A stretch of DNA of 64,000 nucleotides from Massospora cicadina (Eukaryota; Entomophthoromycota; Entomophthoromycetes; Entomophthorales; Entomophthoraceae): assembly GCA_022478985.1 (NCBI GenBank), contig JAKSZP010000002.1, positions 1-64,000 of the forward strand, read 5' to 3'. Each line of letters starts with the position of its first letter. Within the stretch, counting starts at the first letter, position 1. Below the pieces are notes generated by a model. It made no database searches and was not told the origin of the DNA. It was given only the letters and a program-made list of their open reading frames with translations. The position numbers and the translations under genes are program-made. Below, in pieces: positions 36,183-48,426 of the stretch.

Positions 36183-37642
36183 TGTTGGGCTTCTGTTAAC
36201 AAGCTCAATGATGCTATGGCCAATAAGCCCAACAGTCAATACTTAAAGTCGTCTAAGATGCATATCAAATTTATTTTATTTAATAGGGTTCCAAATCACC
36301 GCTTATTTTCCATTATCTATAGTATCCATCCTATTGCAAGTATGGCAAAAATGGACTTATTGAAGTCAAGTTAAAAAAAGAGATATATAATTTTTGACTT
36401 TGGCGGATTTCATTGACCCTCCTAATTCACATCCCTGCCGTTTTCTCCCTCTAAAAGGGGTTTCAGTTTATAAAAATATTAATAAAATGAAAGTTGAGGC
36501 TGCAGCAGGCTTTCCAACACCCTACTTTACCAGCAACTTCATGGGGCGATGGAACCCCTTGTTGAGGGTATCCCTATCCCCATTTTGACCTATGATTTTG
36601 AGGAAGATGTGAAGTATAAAATTGAGGAGCTTGCGTTTAGTATGAGCTGCGCTTGCATTGATGCAGCAAAAACTTCTCTCTTTGACCTAAATTATCCTAA
36701 AACCTGCTGGTGCATCAAATCATTCACTTGTGTGCCTGCTCTCATCCCTTTCGCTGATCATCAACTTGCTCAATAAGTTGAGGCAATGGACACTGATGGC
36801 CTCATTAACAAAGTAAACCCACAAATATACCTCCTTATGCCACATTTTGCTAATACTCCTACCCCCGATGTTGTCTGCCATGGTCCTCCAGCTAAAGCAG
36901 GTGCCAGAAAAAGTTTCCCAAAGCTTCCTCACCTCCTTATATAGCTTCCTAGGATGTCAGCTGAGGTGCCATATTAGGAATTTTTTATTTCTCATAATCC
37001 CTCTGTTTGGCCCATTTGCAAATAAAGATGCAGTGTGGCTCCCCCTTTTTGGGTTGGGCACCACTAGTGCTAAGAAAAGGATATAGAATTTATGATGTTA
37101 TTATTATAGTTTAAATAGGGTTTTTATATGTCACATTTAACAATATAAAGACCAAAAATAAATAGATTAATATAGTTAATAGATGAGGAAATCTAGATGG
37201 TAGGCTCTTAATCAGAAGATGCAGTCTGGATATTATAATGCCTTTGTTGCATATTTTTTTAAGGTAAAATTGTAAGTTGAATATCAAGTCAGATATGACT
37301 TTTATCACTTATATTGACCATCTGACAAATTCTTGATTATGGCCTTTTGTGAGTTCATATTAAATTCATGCCTCAAGTGCCACCTTAATTAAGTTGCCTG
37401 ACCTTCTGATGATTCTTCATTCTAAGAATCAGGGATTCATCTTAGGGTAACATAGGCTCAGATTGATCCAATAAAAATTTCCTATTATCAGGGTGAGCCC
37501 TACCGTCTACTTATCTGTATGTAATTTATCAAGATAGCTTCTTTAACCCACTTCTCAGATATAGACGCTAATTTGTATGTGGGAGTCAACCGGTTGATAT
37601 TTTCCCCTAACAATTCTGATATCCTAATATTTGAAAACATCA
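36183..37642 (-). repeat. 5' LTR of element D, split by a 683 bp insertion
   Basis: It starts TGTTGGGCTTCTG on the plus strand and ends GAAAACATCA. Removing 36394-37076 and one copy of the duplicated site leaves about 761 bp, the same length as the partner LTR. Divergence from the partner is high. Confidence 0.82.
36394..37076 (+). mobile_element. Longer copy of the tail-insertion family (683 bp), 5'-truncated non-LTR element
   Basis: It splits the 5' LTR of D and is flanked by an imperfect 16 bp duplication (36378-36393 and 37076-37091, 13 of 16 equal). Its end, GGGTTGGGCACCACTAGTGC followed by an A-rich run, matches the tail of the short copies. Inside, 36549-36776 is open (75 codons, PVEGIPIPILTYDFEEDV in context) and a neighbouring frame continues beyond one stop. 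I recognise no RT or endonuclease motif, so the coding piece may come from the parent element or from a captured transcript. Confidence 0.7.
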
Positions 37643-38042
37643 CCAGTCAGATGGAAGATACTATATGTTAGCTTTAAATTGATCAAGATCTTACAAAGTC
37701 TTTTATAAAAGGGGGAAATGAACATCTGATTACTATGCTAATGATCTACACTAATAAACAAAAATATTTAACAACAAAAGTGATTCTTTAACTATACTAG
37801 TCAAATAATAACTATAATTGAATTGCTTCATTAAAAATTCAATAGAGCTCTCATGATGAGGACCTATTATTATTTTAAATGTAATCACATGGGGGAGTTA
37901 TTTTGTTGATATCCAGTCTATATGTGAAGTCACAGTGGCAACCACAATGTAATTCTATTTTTAGGGCAAAAATCTAATAATGGAGTTGGGATTGTATAAT
38001 AATTGAATAAAAAACCAGGAATAACATTAATGTCTATCAACA
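37643..38042 (-). repeat. 3' LTR of element F (partial)
   Basis: It aligns with the right LTR in several blocks, such as GACTATGCTAA versus TTACTATGCTAA and the AATAAACAA block, then a GATAGAGTT / AATAGAGCT stretch. It ends TCTATCAACA. The left edge is set by element D and is probably not the original one. Confidence 0.55.
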
Positions 38043-38099
38043 CATCCACACTTGACTTCATTTTTACCGCTAATTTCTGACAAACTATCATCCAGTTCA

Positions 38100-39269
38100 T
38101 GATAAGGTCAAAAATTTGGCGTGAACATATTAACTATTTTTACATCATTCAGGAAGAAGATTTGTGTATGTTTTGTCAGTGACCCAGTCAAGTACAAAAC
38201 AAGATCTTTTCCATAAGTTAGTCAGCTTATGCGTCCTACCCAATCCATAAGTATCACAGTAAGCAACTTGATTGCCAACTCCAAAGCTTAGCACTTTAAA
38301 CCGGTGCAAGTCATCTCTATCCTTCCTATTAACTTTCCTAGTCACGAATGCTCCATTTGCTTAAACTGAAACTCAATTAGGGGTTTACCACCAAGTTGAA
38401 TTATTAGGATGGTCAAATCTCATCCTCATCAGTAATGTTGGAATGCAATATAGGCAGTAGCGCAGGTTATTGACCATAATAAATCTGGGAGGTTGAATAT
38501 CTTGTAAAACTGTGGCAATTGATAGTGTAAGCAAAAAGTTGAGTCCATGTATATGGCTATTTTAAAGGAAACCATTTTCAAGCTTCTGAAGGGCTTTTAA
38601 TAAGGTAACATTGGTACATTCTACCATTACATTGGTATTGGGATGGTAAGTGATGGAAAGAATTCCGTGGATACATTAGAACATCCAGCTTGGAAGTGAC
38701 TCAAGAGATGTAATCTGTGGCATTGTCCATGAGAATACTTTTTGGACAACCATGCTGGTGGGTTACCGGTTCCATTAGAAGTTTATCAGTAGATATATGC
38801 TCCGTGATCTTTTACATCTTGGGCTTGAAACTACCTAGTAAGTTGATCAATTGTTACTATTATGTATATGAAGTTGAAATTACTATCTGGGAAGGTCCTT
38901 ATAATATATATGGACACTGAATGTCAAACATAGTTAGGCTTTATGAAACAGTAGGTAGTGGTAGACTTATAGGGATGGTGCGTTTATTATTCATGGCACC
39001 TTGTTAATAAAAATTGAATATTGAATCGTAGGGATTCCCAATAATACACTTGCTGAATTAGCACTAAGGTCACAAGTATACCTCCATGGTCCATGGAGCG
39101 ATGAGCTTGTATAATTATTTATGGATGAGATGAAGGTGGAGGGTATAGCCATCAGTCAATCCTCACAGCTTTATATAATTGCCCATCCCAAATTTTGGTG
39201 TTTTTAATAATTATTTAATATGTGACCAATATCAGGGTTTTAATCGTCATATTCCTTTGTTTCATTTTT
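38100..39269 (-). pseudogene. Element F integrase remnant
   Basis: The C-terminal part is open at 38145-38345 and reads HKLTNLWKRSCFVLDWVTD, the counterpart of HKLASLWKGPF in A. The core near 38600-38760 contains a readable HGCPKSIL block preceding a Met-Asp-Asn version of the second catalytic motif. Many stops. Confidence 0.7.
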
Positions 39270-39286
39270 CAAATAGTAAAATCTGC
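39270..39286. repeat. Left target-site duplication of the LINE
   Basis: The 17 bases caaatagtaaaatctgc recur at 44562-44578 with one difference (C/T). Confidence 0.88.
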
Positions 39287-39361
39287 TTTTCTTTCCCATA
39301 ATAATAACAATAGTTACTATGTTAAATTTGAACAGAAATTTTTGATAAAAACACAGGAGAG

Positions 39362-40410
39362 ATGGGCTTATTCAACAAAAATCAATTAAACTTGGCGAAA
39401 GCTGCAACAGGCAATGGACAAAACGGTGCGCCAAAGGGCAAGAAACGCCCTGGAGGGGGACCAGGAAACATGGTACCAAAAAACCACAAACTGAGACACC
39501 TCCCAGGTTTGTGGATTTTATCATGACACAACCAGTACATGGAAATCCGGTATAACCAACCCCTTTCAAATGTAGAGCATGGGCTCCTACTCTATCTAGG
39601 GATTGAGTCACCAACTCTGTGGGAAAAAGTGTGCGAGGCACAGGCCTCCATTTTCCCCTATGAGGTACATGTTAACATAGAAATGGTCTCATGCGGCTGA
39701 GTTGATTTGTGCTTTGAGACCAAAGAATATGCAGACACCGCCAAAAAAGTATGCATCAAGCTGTCCTCCCCAAGGGCAAACAAATTGTGTGCACCATGCG
39801 CACCAGATGGAACAAAGCAAACACTTTGCATATCTCCTTCAAATTGCTCCCCACCAACCTCCCCTGTAAGCAAACTGAGGAGGAGCTTTGAGCTGGACTT
39901 AAACACTATGGAGATATTAAACAGCTAGAATTACAAAGATTTCAATTGATGCCAAACCTGTGCACAGGAAAGGAAATTGCCTTAATCCACCCAAACCCCA
40001 AGGTGGCCGTGGACCTCACAAGAATCCATCACATAGCACAGTTTCACTTCAAAGATGGGAAGGTGTCAGAGACATTCTGCATCACACCGGAACATGCATC
40101 ACCTATCTGCAACCACTGCACCGCTTGGGCGCATTGACATGCATGCCCCATGAAGGAGGGCATCATGGCCCCAGAATTCTATGATGACGCCATGGACAAA
40201 AACGACGCAGAATTCTACAAAATGTTAGATGCCAACCATGCCTTCCAATGGGGAGAGGATGGGCACTACCTCATCATAGACCCAGTAACACCCAAAGCAT
40301 GCAAAATGCTGCTGAAGGCCTGCAAGCGGGAAGCGGCCAAGGCTGCATCACTTGCAGCCTCTGCCATCGACCACAGCAAAGTTCAGGAAGACATTGAGGA
40401 AATCAATTGA
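39362..40410 (+). pseudogene. LINE ORF1
   Basis: The ATG at 39362 opens MGLFNKNQLNLAKAATGNG and a Lys/Gly/Pro-rich basic start, as expected of a nucleic-acid-binding ORF1 protein. The same frame is cut by stops near 39523 and 39700, remains open at 39707-39928, and after frameshifts ends in an Ala/Lys-rich open piece at 40150-40410. ORF1 proteins coat the LINE RNA. No zinc knuckle was found in it. Confidence 0.6.
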
Positions 40411-40860
40411 GCCAACCAATAATAACAGGCTGCTCAAGATGAGGAGGACATGGAGGAAAATATCTGAGTCAACCTAATCAGAGAAGTACACCTAAAATGA
40501 AATTTTTCTCAACAATGCGACTAAATTCCAAATGAAATCAATCAAGTGAACTTAGAAGAACAATTTGGCTCCACAATGGCCGAAAAAGTGGGACCCAATT
40601 CTCAAAATTTGCACCCCAAATCACAGAAACAAATCAGTGCACTGCAACAGCCACCGTGATTCATGAGTAGAAGAATATGCCACAAATACTAAAATCTGCA
40701 ATTTCCAAGAGAAATTGACACAAGGTATGGAATCAGACAATGCCACAGAATATACTGGCCCAATTACACAGAGCAGGGATAGCAATAAGGGCGTTGGGTG
40801 TGGGCCAGGCGGCCCTCCCAACCACTCCTAGGGTGCCACGGGCACCTCAGTGACAATAGG

Positions 40861-41950
40861 GATGCTAAACATTGCAGGAGCCAGGGCTCATGCGTCTCAA
40901 GCCAAGAATCTGGACTTCCTGTGAAAACAACCTGTAGATAGTTTGGCCATCCAAGAAACCCACTGTTTACAGGGGCAAGAGGAACCTTGTCAGCCAGGGT
41001 CTCACCATCCCTATTGGTATGGATGAAACATCATGGGGCGGTCATCAGAAATAACTAAAAAACTAAAAATCACATATTCCTCCTCATATCTGCACGGTTG
41101 CATCTTGGTTGCAATGGTTAATAACCAAGAGGACACAATTCTGATAGCAAGAATCTATGCACTATGCACCACAGCTGAGAGGAAACAAATACTCTAAACC
41201 ATCCCAACACTCAACCTCCCACTTGATACCATCCTACTGGGAGACTTCAAATTCTGGATAACTCCAACATGGACCAATAGCCTAATCCCAGGGTATACCC
41301 ACTGGGACGCATTGAGTTCCATGCAATGAATGCACCCCTAGGCCTACATGATACCCTCCCCCCTGGGTCACCACTCCTTCCCAACATGACTCAAGTCAAC
41401 ATACATGAGGGAACGCTCATCTCAATGAGCTGCATCAAATACATTTTTGCAACAAAAAACCCACCGCTTGAACATTTACAACTTTACAACAAAAACAATC
41501 AATTCCTCTGACCATCAACCTATTTTGGTACAGCTTTCACCAACCCAAACTCTTACACAGGCGTTAACCTGCAGGAAGCTACACCTGGAAAACATAAAAT
41601 TGTCCGAAATATCTGACTGTGTCAAACATGAGGCCACAAACCCATAATTCACAACCCCATTCATATTGGATCCCATCAAAACCTAAACAAGTTTCAAAAC
41701 CAAACTAGTAAATAAAACTCGCCACATCACCTTGTGTAAGTACACTACTGACACAGCCACAATCAGGCGCACCTTGGAAGAACTGGACCATCTTGAGCTC
41801 AACGCCCTGAAGTCTGGCTATAGCTTCAACTGGGGGAACAAATGGGCGGAAATATCAGTCCGCCTAAACGCTCCCATTTTTAAACACCATCACAAAAACA
41901 AAGTATTGAGAAAAGGTAAGTTCATAAAAGAAGGAAAACCTGTTTGACGT
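40861..41950 (+). pseudogene. LINE ORF2, AP-type endonuclease domain
   Basis: The frame from 40862 reads MLNIAGARAHASQAKNLDF, then SLAIQETHC with the catalytic Glu, ILLGDFKFWI with the Asp of the GDFN block, and, after a frame change, SSDHQPILVQL with the SDH motif. These three motifs identify the apurinic endonuclease that nicks the target to prime reverse transcription. Stops and at least two frameshifts inactivate it. Confidence 0.82.
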
Positions 41951-42199
41951 ACTTCTTCTGCCAATTCCACTCCCACAGCAACCAGCCCGCGTGCACACAG
42001 GTCCACAAAGTTGACAGCACCGTGGCAACTTACCTAACGGAGGTCAAAACAGAAGTACACCGCTCCAAACCAAATCTATACTGTGACACCCCAACAGACT
42101 TCCAAATATTAAAGATCTTATACACACCGCCGGAATACTAAGTACACAACTGGACTAAATCCTCTCAAGCATAATAACAAAGGAGGAACCTTAAGACAC

Positions 42200-43210
42200 A
42201 TTCCGCGGTGCACACCATAGGAAATGCCAAAGGACTGATGGGATACCTTATTATTTTACAAGAATTGTTTCAAAAAAATTACCCCCTCTTCTTACCATCA
42301 ATGAACCAGTGCCTGCTGGAGACACGTCTCCTACCTGGTGTCCAGGACTCATATGTCATAACCCTGTACAAAAAGGGTGACAAATTGGACCTGACCAACT
42401 GGCGCCCAATTGCACTCTGTAACACAGATACAAAACTACTTAAAAAAGTTTATCAACCAGATTAGGCACATTAGTCCCAAAATCCTATCACCCAATCAGT
42501 TTTGTTTCATACCAGGGCGTTCAAACTAAACCAATATACACTCCTTCGCCAACATATGTTAGTCCAAAGAATCTGGAGCCCTGGTATTCCTAGACCAGGA
42601 GAAGGAATATGACCGCATTAGCTGGCCATACCTGAAGAAATTACTGAGCGCCTTCAAATTCCCTATAAGATTCATAAACTGGGCGATGCTCCTTACTGAA
42701 TCAGCATCCATGGCTGTATGCGGCCCTGTATTTCCAAACAACAAGTTCACACCAAGCAGTGGGCTCAAACAAGGGGACCCCCGCATCCAGCTGCCATATA
42801 ACTTCAGCTTTGATTCACTCCTTTGTGTTTCTGACCCATGCCTTATGGAAATAACCGCACAAGGCCAGTCACCAGTCAAGGTACTATCTTTTGTGGATGA
42901 CTGTGTGACAGGTATAGCTAACAACAATTATGACCGCCAACTGGAATGCACATTAGAGGATTATTTCCATTGTAAGCAATGTGTCGCTCAACAAAAGGAA
43001 AATGGAAATAATTCTCCTAGGAAAGTACACCAACAAATGGGCTACAACACCCAAACTTCACAGCCCACCACAAAGGAACAGCCCCCTCATCCTTCCCTTC
43101 ACATCATCTCCTTCAACCAACTCTGTCTGACACTTTGGGTAATGGCTAGAGACAGGAGGGTACGCCAACGAGACAATGGAAAACAACCTACTACAGCGGA
43201 TGTCTAACTG
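42200..43210 (+). pseudogene. LINE ORF2, reverse transcriptase domain
   Basis: VITLYKKGDKLDLTNWRPIA (42355-42414) is a hallmark of LINE RTs. It is followed by a Phe-Leu-Asp-Gln-Glu-Lys-Glu-Tyr-Asp-Arg block near 42590-42620, SGLKQGDP near 42760, and the active site VLSFVDDCVTGI at about 42880-42915 with both Asp kept (42686-43207 is open for 173 codons). Frameshifts lie near 42460 and 42680. Confidence 0.88.
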
Positions 43211-44477
43211 CGTCGTCTCCCTTAATGGAAGATCCCAGGACTAATGGGGCGAGTAAAAGTTGCCAATTCACTCATACTCCCAATGCTGTGGTTCCCAGCA
43301 CATGCAATATCCTTCTCACCTACTTTCATGTCCACAATCCGCACACTTATCCAGGGATGGCTGTGGCTGGGACCCGGCCATCTGTACAGGTAAAAACACT
43401 CTTTGGCCCACGCTACAGAGAAGGCATGGGCCTAATGGCCTTTCGGGGTCCACGCCAACCATATACTGGGCACCTGGATAAAGGAAGTCTTTGCCCCAGA
43501 CCTCCTACAACAACACTAGTGCAGAGCAGCAAGGGCCAACTTTGCACAGGCGCTAAAACTAATAAACTCACACAACCCGTCCAGCCTTTTCAAATACCTT
43601 GCAAAACACCCCACCACAGCGGGCCCTAATGGAACACCCCACACTTCAAACGCCTCCTCCACACCATTTAAAACATGGGGTGGCCCGTTAGACTCACAGG
43701 CACTAGTCAGGGAAGGGGCAGTCTCAGAGCCCACTTCACGCTAAGGAACCCAGAGGACAACCCCCAGAGGGACACACACGATGTGACCCCAGTCATAGCA
43801 AGAATTGACTACCTGGATGCTCTAGACATCCCATATGACCTCACAATGCATAAGGCAATATGGAGGCAAGCACATCATTTGCTCCTCTAGCTAAGGGTAA
43901 GAGCTAACACCTGGCGCTGCCTCAGAAGAACCTACAGAACAGCAGATCGCTCCAACTCTCCATGCAGAGTGCGCAGTGTGTGGAGCAGATGGCACCCTAC
44001 ACCACCGCCTTGTTTCATGCCCATTATTAAGAGCCATATGGCGGGAAGTTGCACGCCTACTAAGGACCTAAAATAAGGAAGTATCAATCTCCAGGAGCCT
44101 CCTCGCGCACTAAACTCAAATACCCAATACCACCTACCCTTCGCTCCCTCATGGTAACTATTGCAATGTGGACAATCCATGCTATAGCTTTGAATGCTTT
44201 CAAGGAAACCTTACCAACCAACAGTGAGATAATAAGCAGATTCCACGTTCACCTACTAGAGCACTTCCAAGCCTGTCTTTATAAATACATGAAGCAAAGG
44301 CAACAAAGGCTCGTAGAGTCATGGTTTCCAGTCTGGTTAACTGCACACGGACCCTTTCCTACACACCTGCTACATAACAGGGGAAACCCCCTTGGAGTAG
44401 CGCACTCAACCCCCCCCAAACCTGGTGGTACCAGCTGGAACAGGGGTAGCTCGTCTACTCTGGGGTGCCTAATTTAG
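43211..44477 (+). pseudogene. LINE ORF2, C-terminal part with zinc knuckle
   Basis: Frames are broken but long. Near 43960-44050 the frame reads ECAVCGADGTLHHRLVSCP followed by a Leu/Trp-rich helix. This is the Cys-x2-Cys, His, Cys zinc-binding motif found at the C-terminus of many LINE ORF2 proteins. The rest (44151-44477, 108 codons) is open but unassigned. Confidence 0.7.
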
Positions 44478-44561
44478 TTAGTTACACTTCGCCTCCTCCT
44501 ATTCCATTATGTTTTTCGTTATTTCCCGTCCACTGGTAAGCTTACCTCAGTTAAATAAAAA

Positions 44562-44578
44562 CAAATAGTAAAATTTGC
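44562..44578. repeat. Right target-site duplication of the LINE
   Basis: The 17 bases caaatagtaaaatttgc follow the A-rich LINE end and match 39270-39286 at 16 of 17 positions. Confidence 0.88.
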
Positions 44579-45915
44579 AAAAGGGGATAATGCTGTTATG
44601 ACAGGCAGCCAAGCGAGTCCATCAGCTTTTTGATGGGTATGTCCTAAGCGATTTTCTAGCACATAGTTTTAGACTTGTAATTATAGTTCCCAGATTGCTA
44701 ACTGACATTTGGGTTCCTTGAGATTATATAACCATTTCAGGGAACATGGTTGGTGACTTTATTGAACTTGGTCCCATGTATGGACTTGAAATTGTTTACA
44801 GTCATATATGACAGCTAATAATTCTTGAAAAGGTACCATGTAACTACACTCATGTTTGTTTACAACATGACTGAAGAAGGCTACCAGATGCTCCTCTTCA
44901 TCAAACATTATTTGAGAGAATAAAAATTATATAGCTGTGAGGGACGAGTCATATTGCACTATTAGAGGATGATCATAGTTGGGATAACTCAGTATGGGGC
45001 TTCAGTCAAGGCTCTCTGTAGTTGGTTGAAGGAGTCTGTCTTACCTTGAGACCATCAGAAGATTTTGGCACCTCAGAGTAGATGTAATAAGGGCTCAGCA
45101 AGTTTTGCAAAACACTATAAATTGTTGGTAGTACCTGACCATTCTTAAGATTACTTGGATATTCCGCTTACTTTTAGGCTCTCATATAAAAATGATAGCA
45201 TCAAGTTTTTGAGGCTGTGATCATATTCCTTTAATGTCAATTATGTGCCCCTGATACTACATCTGGGACTTAAAACTGTCAGTTGCTAAGATTGATTTTT
45301 AGTTGAGCTCAGGACAACCCATGAAAAACCTCATTAGGTGAGCAAATTATTGGTGAAAATACTTGAGAATACATCTACATTGGCAAGGTAATTAAACACA
45401 TCTCATCTTTAAATCTCCCATGGTTTTGTCCATCGCCTGTTGGAAGGTAGCAAGGACATTGCAAATCCCTGGGGCATTTGAGTCAGTTGTACCAACCCTT
45501 GAGAGGTAATAATCGCGCATTTTTTCTGATCTTCAGGTGGTAGGTCAATCTCCAGTATCTGCTGATAAGGTCTAAGCTTTAAATTATTTTGCTTCTCTTA
45601 ATTAGTTCAGAGCGTCATATATTTTATGTAAAGGATATTTATTATTTCTATTTATATAATTTAACGTCAGTAGTTGATAATGACTATATTATAGTCAACG
45701 TTATTCTTGAGTATGAGTACCAGCCTGGCCATGAACTGCGCGAGGGGACAACCATCCCCTGACGTATAAGCTTCTCCAATACCTTTTGCGCATCCTTATT
45801 GCTAGACTTACTTCTCTGTATATCGTATGTAAGAAAATAGGCTTTGATCTTCAATACTAACGTGATGCTGGATCCACACAGCACATTTAATGTCATAGTT
45901 GTTTGTTGCATTATT
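44579..45915 (-). pseudogene. Element F reverse transcriptase and RNase H
   Basis: The RT N-terminus is open at 45684-45911 (75 codons, with VLEKLIRQGMVVPSRSSWPG). Further left are a Tyr-Pro-Leu-x-Lys-Ile block near 45630 and a Thr-Asp-Ser-Asn-Ala-Pro-Gly block near 45480. The active-site strand near 45380 has lost the Asp pair. RNase H at about 44700-45000 is recognisable only by its resemblance to A. Decay is extensive. Confidence 0.65.
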
Positions 45916-46099
45916 TATGCATAGTTTATAAAGGCATCTCTTGATCTTTCTGTTTCTAAGTTAGCCTGTTGAGTTGTTACTGGTAAATGACTTCACAATT
46001 TGATAAAAGAGGTTTGGGTAGGTTAAACTCTGTCTGATTTTCAACCTCATGTACTTCTCAAATCTCATCCAGTGTAATAAGATGTATGAACGCGATATT

Positions 46100-46850
46100 C
46101 TTCCCTCTTTTGATGAAAATTTTGAAGTAGTTAGGTTGGCAAGTAATATACTGAATTCTTTTGTGGACAGGCGAGGTTATTACAGTAGTCGCAGGAAGTT
46201 CAGCCCATAAATTGTTTCCAAGAAGAGTAAATTTACCTTACATATCTTCAATTAAACTTTAGTTTCATTCTGATTGACATCACACGCTGTTTTCAAGGAT
46301 ATATAACAAAGCCCATAGAGGCTATAAGGGGAAAGCTTTTATTTCCATAGATGGTTGCAATAGGAGGAGAACTTTTATAGCCCATTTATTGGTAATGGAT
46401 AGGGAATACACCATTGCTATGAATCACATTAATAAAATTATTTCTATGAGTTAGGGAATTTTGGATATCCCTCAAGTAGTGAAGGGGTAATGTTTGACTA
46501 GGATAATGAAATTGTTCTCCTCATAGTTTAAAAAAAGCGCCATAAAGCTTATGTTAGCTAGTACCAGCAAGAATTTAATGGTTATAATTGGGAAGCACTA
46601 AAGAAAAAACTCCAACTTACAAAAAGTTTACACTCATTTGCAACGCTTTTATGCCCCCTCAATTGTGGTACTTATAGCCCCAGCCATTTCACATTATTAA
46701 TGGTGGGATACATCAGAAACTATCCTCGATCATTTTTTAACTGACTGAAATTAACTTCCAAGGGCTCCACTGTCAACAATGTTTTTAACCCTGAACTTTG
46801 TTTATGTAAATATGTTTATATAATTACAAATAGACATATAGTGTGACTTC
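46100..46850 (-). pseudogene. Element F protease and possible dUTPase-like remnant
   Basis: The protease is shown by KNIVDSGALGS near 46750-46790, with an intact DSG. Between it and the RT, about 46140-46330 has a short QRVMSIRMKLKF stretch that could be the strand after motif 1 of the dUTPase-like domain. That part is weak and I would not call it without the other elements. Confidence 0.5.
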
Positions 46851-46899
46851 CATCTATTGCAAGAATAAAAGAAGTGTTGACTTGTCTAATCATAGTCTT

Positions 46900-48360
46900 G
46901 ATCTGTTCTCCTACATCAGGGAAGTGGGTTTCCAAAGTCTCAATTGGCAATGCAACTCTTAACTCCTTTCAGAGGAGGTAAGGATTGAGGTATTTCAGAA
47001 TTTTTAGATCGATTATGCTAAGCAATCTGGGTGGTGTAAGATTTGAAGCAACTTCTTGCCCTTCACTTTCCATGGCTGCGCACTGATAATTTTAGTTTGG
47101 CAGCCTCCATCTTTACAGAATAAAGGCAAGGAAAATAATGAGGTAGGCACAGAACGTGTAGGCCTATGCATTGTTTCTGGGATATCTTCTTCTTATTGAG
47201 GTTTTTCTCCAAATAGATATGAATAAGCATGAGGTACAGTTTTACAAGGGCAACAACATCCAACATCCCTAAATTCGCCTTAAACTTGTCATTCCCAAGT
47301 GGTTTGATTCTCCTTTCCTAAAAAGCAATGTTGTTTGAATTTTATAGCTCAAAAATCTCTCCATACTTTATGCATGCTAGCGCGCTATTCATCCAATATG
47401 TTTTTGTGGGCAACCTCCAATGTATGGAGTTTTCAGACTTAAAGTATAGCTCGTTTTTTGATTGAAGGAGAGCTTTACTAACTTTCTTAAAGCGCCTGAA
47501 CTAATCCCCTCAACCCCTTTGATATCCCTCTGCATGGCTGCTTGTCAATATTTGATCTGCTTGACTCCCAACTAGAGGTGGGAAGTGGTCTCAATGTTGC
47601 TTCCCAAGTGCTGTGCAGCCACCCTCATTTCACATTTATGTATCAATTAAGTTCCACAACCACCTCGGCATGTTGAAAGATGTCACTTGAAGCAACTCAA
47701 GTACATTCAACTTTCCTCTAATTGCTGAGTCTTGCATTAAATCCATTAGTTGGTGACACCGCGTTTTCCATGACATGATAGATTAGAGTCAAAACGCTTC
47801 AGTTTGATTGATCAATAAAGTTTGAAAAATCATTGAACTATCTAGATACTAAGGTTGTATTTGTCATAGATGGCCTGACAAAGACTAAAACTGGCTTCAC
47901 GCTGTCTATTAAGGCCTGAAACGCTTCCACACTTTGCTGGTTTATTAAGCACATCCATAGCCAAATTATGGTGGCATAAAATGGTCAATTAGAATATTTA
48001 CCATGAGTTGATGATAACCAGAGAGATATTGACCTATCTGAAATACATTATTAGCTTGCTGTAGTACTTGATGATGACTTAGAGGAAAAAACTTATATTT
48101 TTTGAATCAGCTGATCCTGATACTGCTGACAATTAAAAAGGTGGGTACTAAATCGCTTATTATGGCTAAAGAGCCATACTTTTAAAGTAACACTTGTACA
48201 ATCTGTCTCATCTGATCCCCAGTGAACATGTAGGTTTTAAAGTTCTCATTCTGTGGGAATCCTGAAATCCAACTTTCTCAAGCGCCATTTAATTAGGAGT
48301 AGGAGGACTAACATGGAAAATGATATATTGAGTACTCTTACCATCTCTCCTTTCTGAGTT
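46900..48360 (-). pseudogene. Element F gag remnant
   Basis: No long frame is left. The region lies between the primer-binding site and the protease and is assigned to gag by position only. Confidence 0.4.
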
Positions 48361-48403
48361 GGGTCCATCTTGAGGTTTAATTTTTTATTTTTGCTACTAC
48401 AGT

Positions 48404-48422
48404 CCCCCGGTATTGAGCACAA
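48404..48422 (-). other. Primer-binding site of element F
   Basis: On the minus strand TTGTGCTCAATACCGGGGG begins four bases after the 5' LTR. It differs at few positions from the sites of D and E. Confidence 0.65.
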
Positions 48423-48426
48423 CTAG

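Larger units (their letters stand above)
29406..37642 (-). mobile_element. Ty3/Gypsy LTR retrotransposon, element D (full length, old)
   Basis: Two LTRs of about 761 bp (29406-30166 and 36183-37642, the latter with a 683 bp insertion) enclose a minus-strand gag-pol region. The primer-binding site is three bases from the right LTR. The LTRs differ at roughly a quarter or more of positions by eye. Domains from right to left are gag, protease, dUTPase-like, RT, RNase H and integrase. The integrase resembles that of element J. No target duplication is seen (gaggg before, ccagt after). Confidence 0.85.
39287..44561 (+). mobile_element. LINE (non-LTR retrotransposon), 5.3 kb, decayed
   Basis: A gag-like ORF1 is followed by an ORF2 with AP-type endonuclease, RT and a C-terminal zinc knuckle, all on the plus strand. 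The element ends in TTAAATAAAAA and has a 17 bp target duplication. No LTRs. It is visibly richer in G and C than the AT-rich DNA around it. It is probably full length, since ORF1 starts 75 bp from the left end. The RT resembles fungal and plant LINEs, but this is from memory of the family only. Confidence 0.9.

Noticed and set aside
36394..37076. Open frames here as a host exon
   Set aside because: The block has an A-rich tail shared with the stubs, flanking duplication, and splits an LTR, so it is an insertion.
39372..39906. Minus-strand open frames opposite LINE ORF1
   Set aside because: The plus strand carries the ORF1 frame and the minus frames have no motif; they are shadows in GC-richer DNA.
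42559..42927. 122-codon minus-strand frame
   Set aside because: It lies opposite the LINE RT motifs GLKQGDP and SFVDD and is a shadow.
46140..46330. dUTPase-like domain in element F as a firm call
   Set aside because: Only one short stretch can be compared and the frames are too broken; kept as a possibility only.
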